DNA of 10,429 nt from an uncultured Clostridia bacterium (GTDB lineage: Bacteria > Bacillota > Clostridia > Oscillospirales > CAG-272): the NCBI GenBank assembly GCA_946641795.1, contig CAMPBZ010000026.1, positions 1 to 10,429 of the forward strand, given 5' to 3'. A program made the position numbers and the translations under genes. Each line of letters opens with the position of its first letter. The stretch's first letter is position 1. Shown here piece by piece: positions 5,056 to 10,429 of the stretch. The notes under the pieces are model-generated. The model saw nothing but the letters and a program-made list of their open reading frames with translations. It had not been told where the DNA came from and searched no databases.

Positions 5056-6483
5056 ATGGAAAAAAACAAATTGCAGGCCGCCGGCACAGGGGCGGATCCG
5101 CAAAAGGCCATTGCGCTGGTGCGGCAGGAAAACCAGCGTTTCGCTATGGAAGCGGGACGCGCGCGCCGCGCCTTTGTGCTGACCTTCGGGTGCCAGCAAA
5201 ACGAGGCGGACAGCGAAAAAATTGCCGGGATGGCGCAGGCAATGGGCTATGAAATGGCCGACGCGCCCGAGCAGGCCGACCTGATTGTTGTCAACACCTG
5301 CGCGGTGCGGGAACACGCCGAAAAACGCGCGCTTTCCACCGTTGGGCAGTACAAGCACCTCAAAGCGCAAAACCCGGAGCTTGTCATTGAAATGTGCGGC
5401 TGTATGGTCTCGCAGGAGCACCGAGCCGATGAGATCAAGCACCGCTATCCCTATGTGAATTTCATTTTCGGAACCTCCGCGCTCCAAACCTTTCCCGCCC
5501 TGCTTTGGGAATGGATGAACACCCACCGCCGCATTTTCCGCTCGGGAGCCGAGGAAACGTCGGTGGCCGAGGGTCTGCCGGTGCGCCGCGAGAGCGGATA
5601 CCGCGCCTGGGTCTCCATTATGTACGGGTGCAACAATTTTTGCTCCTACTGCATTGTTCCGTACGTGCGCGGCCGGGAGCGGAGCCGCGAGCCGGAGCCG
5701 ATTTTGGAAGAGATCCGGGCTTTGGTTGCCGCGGGCTACCGCGATATTACCCTGCTGGGGCAAAACGTCAATTCCTACGGCAAAGGCACCGCCGCGGGGT
5801 GGGATTTTGCCGATCTGCTGGCGGCGGCCGACAAAATTGAGGGCGACTACATCCTCCGCTTTATGACCAGCCACCCGAAGGACGCCGGCAAAAAGCTGAT
5901 CGACGTGATGGCGGCGTCCACTCATATCGCCCACCAGTTCCACCTGCCGCTCCAATCGGGGAGCAATTCTATTCTGGAAAAGATGAACCGGCGCTACACC
6001 GCCGAAAAATACCTGGAAACGCTGGACTATCTGCGCGAAAAAATGCCCGACGTGACCGTGACCTCGGATATGATCGTCGGGTTTCCCGGCGAGAGCGACG
6101 CGGATTTTGAAGAAACGATGAAAATGATCGACCGCGCGGGGTTTGATATGATCTTTTCGTTCATCTATTCGCCCCGCAAGGGTACGCCCGCCGCCCGGAT
6201 GGAAAATCAGGTGCCGGAGGCGGTCACCCACGCGCGCTTTGACCGAATGCTCGAACGGCAGAACGCCATCGGGCTGGAAAAGAACCGGGAGTTGGTTGGC
6301 AAAACCCTGCGCGTGCTTTGCGACGGGGAGAGCAAGAACGACCCCGCCAGCGTTTGCGGGCGCACCGAGGGGAACAAACTGGTCTTTTGGCGCGGCGATC
6401 CCGCCGCCAAGGGGAGCTTTGTGCGGGTCAGAATTACCGGCGCGGAGCCGTTTGCCCTGCAAGGCGAACTGCAAAGCGATTGA
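5056..6483 (+). CDS. miaB: tRNA-2-methylthio-N6-dimethylallyladenosine synthase MiaB
   Basis: MiaB converts i6A37 to ms2i6A37 in tRNAs reading UNN codons, using S-adenosylmethionine and two [4Fe-4S] clusters. The 475-residue protein has an N-terminal extension of about 38 residues, as in other Firmicutes, then the methylthiotransferase domain. That domain has C46 in TFGCQQNEADSE, C82 in VNTCAVRE and C116 in MCGC for the auxiliary cluster. The radical-SAM CX3CX2C is C192, C196 and C199, followed by YVRGRERSR. The VGFPGE segment lies near 345, and a TRAM domain covers about 405-472. TFGCQQNEAD and PYVRGRERSR mark MiaB rather than RimO or MtaB. GAGGTG at 5045-5050 is five nt from the ATG. ricA follows after 21 nt and mutS after that, an order also found in Bacillus subtilis except that cotE is absent here. 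Confidence 0.96.
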   Translation: MEKNKLQAAGTGADPQKAIALVRQENQRFAMEAGRARRAFVLTFGCQQNEADSEKIAGMAQAMGYEMADAPEQADLIVVNTCAVREHAEKRALSTVGQYKHLKAQNPELVIEMCGCMVSQEHRADEIKHRYPYVNFIFGTSALQTFPALLWEWMNTHRRIFRSGAEETSVAEGLPVRRESGYRAWVSIMYGCNNFCSYCIVPYVRGRERSREPEPILEEIRALVAAGYRDITLLGQNVNSYGKGTAAGWDFADLLAAADKIEGDYILRFMTSHPKDAGKKLIDVMAASTHIAHQFHLPLQSGSNSILEKMNRRYTAEKYLETLDYLREKMPDVTVTSDMIVGFPGESDADFEETMKMIDRAGFDMIFSFIYSPRKGTPAARMENQVPEAVTHARFDRMLERQNAIGLEKNRELVGKTLRVLCDGESKNDPASVCGRTEGNKLVFWRGDPAAKGSFVRVRITGAEPFALQGELQSD

Positions 6484-6504
6484 AAGCTTGAAAGGATAAA
6501 ACCA

Positions 6505-6897
6505 ATGGAAATTTTTGAACTTGCCGCGCGCCTGGGGCAGGCGTTAAAGGCCGACGAACGGCTGAAAGCGCTGGAAGCGGCAAAAGAGGCGTACGAAAAC
6601 GACGCGGCGCTGTTGCGCCTGCGCAAGGAATACGAGGTACAGCAAACCCTGCTTGCCGGCGAGATTGCCAAGCAGGAGGGGAAGGATTTGCACTTGATCG
6701 AGGCTATTCAGACCCGCATTGACGAGCTTTACCGCGCCATTGCCGAAAACGCGTCTTACCAAAATCTTGCCGCGGCGCAAAAAGCCGTCAACGATCTGAT
6801 GGAGCGCGTCAACGCGGCCATCAACTATGAGATCACCGGCGAACTGCCGGGGAGCGCCTGCACGCACGATTGCAGTACCTGCGGCGGTTGCCGCTGA
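6505..6897 (+). CDS. ricA: YlbF/YmcA family protein, RicA-like, with cysteine tail
   Basis: The 130-residue protein is almost wholly helical up to about residue 108, with the YlbF-family pattern (LAARLGQALKADERLKAL, later the YQNLAAAQKAVNDLMERVN segment). It ends in a flexible tail with C119, C123, C126 and C129, spaced CX3CX2CX2C. In B. subtilis the related YmcA (RicA), YlbF and YaaT form a complex that binds Fe-S clusters and affects RNase Y-dependent mRNA processing and development; ymcA there also follows miaB. By position this is the RicA equivalent, but family members are hard to tell apart and it could be the RicF type. AAAGGA at 6491-6496 lies eight nt before the ATG. Spacing is 21 nt from miaB and 26 nt to the mutS start, so it is almost certainly in the same transcript. 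The tail cysteines are likely metal or cluster ligands; this is inference. Confidence 0.8.
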   Translation: MEIFELAARLGQALKADERLKALEAAKEAYENDAALLRLRKEYEVQQTLLAGEIAKQEGKDLHLIEAIQTRIDELYRAIAENASYQNLAAAQKAVNDLMERVNAAINYEITGELPGSACTHDCSTCGGCR

Positions 6898-6908
6898 AAA
6901 AACAGGGA

Positions 6909-6914
6909 AGGAGG
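6909..6914 (+). promoter_or_regulatory. Ribosome binding site that sets the mutS start
   Basis: AGGAGG lies nine nt before the ATG at 6924. The same frame is open back to an ATG at 6870, but that would overlap ricA by 28 nt, has no ribosome site, and adds 18 residues (rich in arginine and leucine) unlike MutS proteins, which begin near TPMMEQY. Confidence 0.85.
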
Positions 6915-6923
6915 GAAACGCCC

Positions 6924-9512
6924 ATGACCCCAATGATGGAGCAGTATTTCGAGGTCAAAAACCAATACAAGGACTATTTGCTGTTTTACCGGCTCGGCGA
7001 TTTTTACGAAATGTTCTTCGACGACGCCATCATCGGCTCGCGCGAGCTGGAACTGACGCTCACCGGGCGGGATTGCGGCGAGGCCGAGCGCGCCCCCATG
7101 TGCGGCGTCCCCTTCCATTCGGCCGATCTTTACATCGGCAAACTGATCGAAAAGGGCTATAAAGTTGCCATTTGCGAGCAAACCGAGGATCCGGCGCTGG
7201 CCAAAGGATTGGTCAAGCGCGAGGTCATCCGCATCGTCACCCCCGGAACGCTGATTGAAACCGAACTGCTCTCGGAGCAGAAGAACAACTATCTCTGCAC
7301 GCTCGCTATGGGCGAGTTTGAAAGCGGCGTTTGCTTTGCCGATATTTCCACGGCGCAAATCTACGTCACCTCGTTTTCGGGCGCCGGGATGAACGACCGC
7401 ATTCGCAACGAGCTTGGCACCTACGCCCCGCGCGAGATCCTTTGCAATTTGAGCAAAACGCATATGGGCGCGGTGGGCGATTACCTTGCGGCGCACCCCG
7501 AAATTATGCTTTCCGACGCGCAAACCGCGCGCTTTGACCCCGAGGCCTGCCGCAAAACCGTGCGCGAGCATTTCGGCGACAGCATCCGGTCGGAGGTGTA
7601 TTCCAACACCGCAATGCTCTCGGCCGTGGGCGCCATGCTGGATTACATCCGCGAGAGCGAAAAGCGCGATATTTCCTACCTGAAAGAATTGAACGTTTAT
7701 ACCGACGGGCAGTATTTGGAAATGGACGTTAACACCCGCCGGAATTTGGAACTGACCGAGTCGATGCGCACCAAGGAAAAGCGCGGCTCGTTGCTTTGGG
7801 TGCTGGATCGCACCAAAACGGCGCCGGGCGCGCGTTGCCTGCGCAAATGGGTGGAGCACCCCCTGCTTTCCACCGCCGAAATCAAGCGCCGCCAGGGAGC
7901 GGTGGGCGAGCTTGCCGGCGCGTTTATGCTGCGCGAGGAGTTTGCCGACGCGCTCTCCCGCGTGCACGATCTGGAACGGCTGGTCACCCGCATCGTTTAC
8001 GGAACGGCAAACGCCAAGGATTTGCGCGCCGTACACGGAACGGCCGCGGTTCTGCCCGATGTTGCCCGCCTGCTGGGCGAATGCAAAAGCGAGCGGCTTT
8101 GCAAGATCCGCTCCGAGCTGGATCTGTTGGAGGACGTGGTCACGCATATTGACCAGGCCATTGCCGAGGATCCGCCCATCTCTATTCGGGAGGGCAAACT
8201 GATCCGCCCCGGGTTCAGCAAGGATGTGGACGAGCTGCGTGCCATTATGGAGCACGGCAGTGAATGGGTGAAAAAGGTGGAGGCCGAGGAGCGCGAAAAA
8301 ACCGGCATTAAAACCCTGCGCATCGCCTACAACCGCGTGTTCGGCTACTACATCGAGGTCACCAATTCCTACCGCGATCTGGTGCCAGAAGAGTATATCC
8401 GCAAGCAAACGCTGGTGGGCTCGGAGCGGTACATTACCCCCGCGCTCAAAGATATGGAGGCCACCATTCTGGGCGCTTCCGACCGCGATTGCGCGCTGGA
8501 ATACGACCTGTTCCAAGAGGTGCGCGCCTACGTTGCCGAGCAGAGCGCGCGCATTCAAAAATCGGCGGCTTTGTTGGCCGAGCTGGACGCTTACCTCTCG
8601 CTGGCCACCGTTGCCACCAAAAACCGTTACGTCTGCCCCGAAATTGACGCCGGCGACGTCATTTCCATCAAGGATGGCCGCCACCCGGTGGTGGAGCAGT
8701 TTGTAAAGGATACCTATTTCGTTCCCAACGACGCCGAACTGGACACCGGCAAAAACCGGTTAATGCTCATTACCGGCCCGAATATGGCGGGCAAATCGAC
8801 CTATATGCGCCAGGTCGCGCTCATTACCGTAATGGCGCAGATCGGCTCCTTCGTTCCGGCAAGCGAGGCGCGCGTAGGCGTTGTGGACAAGGTGTTTACC
8901 CGCGTGGGAGCTTCGGACGACCTTGCCTCCGGCCAGTCCACCTTTATGCTGGAAATGAACGAGGTTTCCTACATTCTCAAAAACGCCACCAAAAAGAGCC
9001 TGATCATTTACGACGAAGTCGGGCGCGGCACCTCCACCTTTGACGGGATGAGCATTGCGCGCGCCATTGTGGAATACACGTGCAGCAAAAAAATCGGCGC
9101 CAAAACGCTGTTTGCCACACACTACCACGAGTTGACCTCGATGGAAGAGGAGTTCGAGGGAATTGTCAACTATCACATTGCCGCCAAAAAGCGGGGCGAG
9201 GACATCATCTTCCTGCGCAAGATCGTGCGCGGCTCCACCGACGATAGCTACGGCATTGAGGTCGCCAAGCTGGCAGGCCTTCCGAACGAGGTCGTCAAGC
9301 GCGCCCGCGAGGTGCTTGCCGCGGTGGAAAAAACCGCCCGCGCCGTTGGGAACGCCGAACGCGTTGAGGAGGAGACCGACAACTCGGTCATCACCATTGA
9401 GGAGCAGATGAACGAGCAGGTGATTGCCGCGCTCAAAGCGGCCGACCTCAACTCGCTTTCCCCCTTTGAATGTATGTCCTTCCTGTTTGACCTGAAAAAG
9501 AAACTGCTGTAA
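6924..9512 (+). CDS. mutS: DNA mismatch repair protein MutS
   Basis: MutS scans DNA for mispairs and small loops and, on ATP binding, becomes a clamp that recruits MutL. The protein has 862 residues from the chosen start, matching MutS1 length. The mismatch-reading Phe-x-Glu is F27 and E29 within LGDFYEMFF. Connector, lever and clamp domains follow. The C-terminal ATPase has Walker A GPNMAGKST (618-626), the signature around SGQSTFMLEMNE, Walker B with D697 and E698 in IIYDEVGRGTSTFDG, and the ATHYHEL histidine switch. The C-terminus ends in FLFDLKKKL, typical of bacterial MutS. Both the F-x-E and the N-terminal domain are intact, which separates it from MutS2 and from MutS-like proteins lacking mismatch binding. 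It sits between ricA and mutL in one probable operon. Confidence 0.97.
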   Translation: MTPMMEQYFEVKNQYKDYLLFYRLGDFYEMFFDDAIIGSRELELTLTGRDCGEAERAPMCGVPFHSADLYIGKLIEKGYKVAICEQTEDPALAKGLVKREVIRIVTPGTLIETELLSEQKNNYLCTLAMGEFESGVCFADISTAQIYVTSFSGAGMNDRIRNELGTYAPREILCNLSKTHMGAVGDYLAAHPEIMLSDAQTARFDPEACRKTVREHFGDSIRSEVYSNTAMLSAVGAMLDYIRESEKRDISYLKELNVYTDGQYLEMDVNTRRNLELTESMRTKEKRGSLLWVLDRTKTAPGARCLRKWVEHPLLSTAEIKRRQGAVGELAGAFMLREEFADALSRVHDLERLVTRIVYGTANAKDLRAVHGTAAVLPDVARLLGECKSERLCKIRSELDLLEDVVTHIDQAIAEDPPISIREGKLIRPGFSKDVDELRAIMEHGSEWVKKVEAEEREKTGIKTLRIAYNRVFGYYIEVTNSYRDLVPEEYIRKQTLVGSERYITPALKDMEATILGASDRDCALEYDLFQEVRAYVAEQSARIQKSAALLAELDAYLSLATVATKNRYVCPEIDAGDVISIKDGRHPVVEQFVKDTYFVPNDAELDTGKNRLMLITGPNMAGKSTYMRQVALITVMAQIGSFVPASEARVGVVDKVFTRVGASDDLASGQSTFMLEMNEVSYILKNATKKSLIIYDEVGRGTSTFDGMSIARAIVEYTCSKKIGAKTLFATHYHELTSMEEEFEGIVNYHIAAKKRGEDIIFLRKIVRGSTDDSYGIEVAKLAGLPNEVVKRAREVLAAVEKTARAVGNAERVEEETDNSVITIEEQMNEQVIAALKAADLNSLSPFECMSFLFDLKKKLL

Positions 9513-9571
9513 AAACGCACCCGTCCCCCAATCAACAAGAAGCGCTGCGAGCCCTTCGGAAAGGAAACGCT

Positions 9572-10429
9572 ATGGGAAAAATTCACGTTTTGCCGTTTGA
9601 AGTTGCAAACCTGATTGCCGCCGGCGAGGTGGTAGATCGGCCTGCCTCGGTCATCAAAGAGCTGATGGAAAATGCCATCGACGCGGGGGCAACCTCGATC
9701 GTGGTGGAAATCCGGCAGGGCGGCATTGCCTTTATGCGCGTCAGCGATAACGGGTGTGGCATTTCGCGCGAGGATCTTCCGGTCGCGCTCCGCCGTCACG
9801 CCACAAGCAAAATTCAGGATCGCGACGATCTTGCCGCCATTATGACGCTCGGTTTCCGCGGCGAGGCGCTTGCCGCCATTGCGGCGGTTTCGGATATGCG
9901 CATTCTTTCCAAACCGGCGGGCGAGACGGTCGGCGCCCAGCTTACCGCCCCCTGCGGCGGTGAGGTCACGGTGGAGGAGCACGGCTGCTCCAACGGGACA
10001 ACGGTCATTGTGGAAAATCTGTTTGCCCGCGTTCCCGCGCGGCGCAAGTTCCTCAAAAAGGATGTTACCGAGTCGATGGCGGTTTCCGCCAACGTGGAAA
10101 AAGTGGCGCTCTCCCACCCGGAAATCGCCTTCCGGCTGATCGTGGACGGCAACGTCCGCCTGGAAACCGAGGGCGACGGCGACCTTTTGCACACCATTCA
10201 TTCGCTGTTCGGCAAAGAGTTTGCCGCGCGGATGCTCAAAGTGGAGTCGCAGGCCGATGGCGTGGCCGTTTCGGGCTATGTGGGCAGGAGCGATAACTAC
10301 AAAGCCAACCGCAACCAGGAAAACTTTTTCCTCAACGGGCGGTTCGTCAAGAGCAAGACCATTTCGGCCGCCATCGAGCAGGCCTACACGTCCTATATGC
10401 CGCCGGAGCGGTTCCCCTGCTGCGTGCTG
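9572..10429 (+). CDS. mutL: DNA mismatch repair protein MutL, N-terminal 286 residues (continues past window)
   Basis: MutL couples mismatch recognition by MutS to downstream steps; in organisms lacking MutH its C-terminal domain nicks the daughter strand. The visible part is the GHKL ATPase and transducer domain. Motif I is KELMENAIDAGA with likely general base E30 and metal-binding N34. Motif II is DNGCGI (59-64), then the ATP-lid HATSKI (76-81) and motif III GFRGEAL (94-100). NGTTVIVENLFARVPARRKFLK and the NGRFVKS segment in the transducer domain are also standard. AAAGGA at 9560-9565, six nt before the ATG, supports the start, and homology begins at once (KIHVLPFEVANLIAAGEVV). It follows mutS after 59 nt with no terminator. 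The endonuclease motif DQHAxxER would lie beyond the window end, so whether it is present cannot be judged. Confidence 0.96.
   Translation, partial: MGKIHVLPFEVANLIAAGEVVDRPASVIKELMENAIDAGATSIVVEIRQGGIAFMRVSDNGCGISREDLPVALRRHATSKIQDRDDLAAIMTLGFRGEALAAIAAVSDMRILSKPAGETVGAQLTAPCGGEVTVEEHGCSNGTTVIVENLFARVPARRKFLKKDVTESMAVSANVEKVALSHPEIAFRLIVDGNVRLETEGDGDLLHTIHSLFGKEFAARMLKVESQADGVAVSGYVGRSDNYKANRNQENFFLNGRFVKSKTISAAIEQAYTSYMPPERFPCCVL

Noticed and set aside
6870..6923. Upstream ATG at 6870 as the mutS start
   Set aside because: It would overlap ricA, lacks a ribosome site and adds 18 atypical residues; AGGAGG points to 6924.

Overview
The window reads as chromosomal DNA from a moderately GC-rich member of the Firmicutes, most likely a clostridial gut-type lineage of the Oscillospiraceae/Ruminococcaceae kind. 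This is inference from gene content: a miaB-ricA-mutS-mutL order known from Firmicutes, a CD1247-type zinc-ribbon gene directly after efp, strong AGGAGG-type ribosome sites, and sigma-A-type promoters. It is mainly a housekeeping region. I see no phage, transposase, CRISPR, tRNA or rRNA sequence.

Layout. Bases 1-1316 (+ strand) hold the 3' half of rimO (ribosomal protein S12 methylthiotransferase) and pgsA (phosphatidylglycerophosphate synthase), 18 nt apart. A promoter near 1359-1387 then drives efp (elongation factor P). After a hairpin comes an acidic, cysteine-rich zinc-ribbon protein of the CD1247 type (2061-2555). The following 590 nt (2556-3145) carry no credible gene. They lie between two convergent genes and are packed with palindromic repeats: a terminator-like hairpin, an inverted pair of related repeat units, a potential four-way junction, a REP-like unit and a 16-bp GC-rich hairpin. 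On the minus strand, 3146-4849 encodes a long-chain acyl-CoA synthetase-like AMP-forming ligase.

A 206-nt divergent control region (4850-5055) holds two opposed sigma-A promoters, both with 17-nt spacers; one has perfect consensus hexamers. From here the plus strand runs as a likely operon: miaB (tRNA ms2i6A methylthiotransferase), ricA/ymcA-like (YlbF family, cysteine tail), mutS, and the first 286 codons of mutL, which runs off the end.

Functional links. RimO and MiaB are paralogous radical-SAM Fe-S methylthiotransferases that modify the translation machinery, and EF-P also serves translation. The RicA homologue is an Fe-S-associated protein beside miaB. MutS and MutL form the mismatch-repair pair. 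PgsA and the acyl-CoA ligase both belong to lipid metabolism. I found no convincing undescribed system. The items most worth a second look are the structured repeat island, which includes a compensatory base-pair flip between its two repeat copies, and an identical CX3CX2CX2C cysteine pattern in two unrelated proteins of this window.
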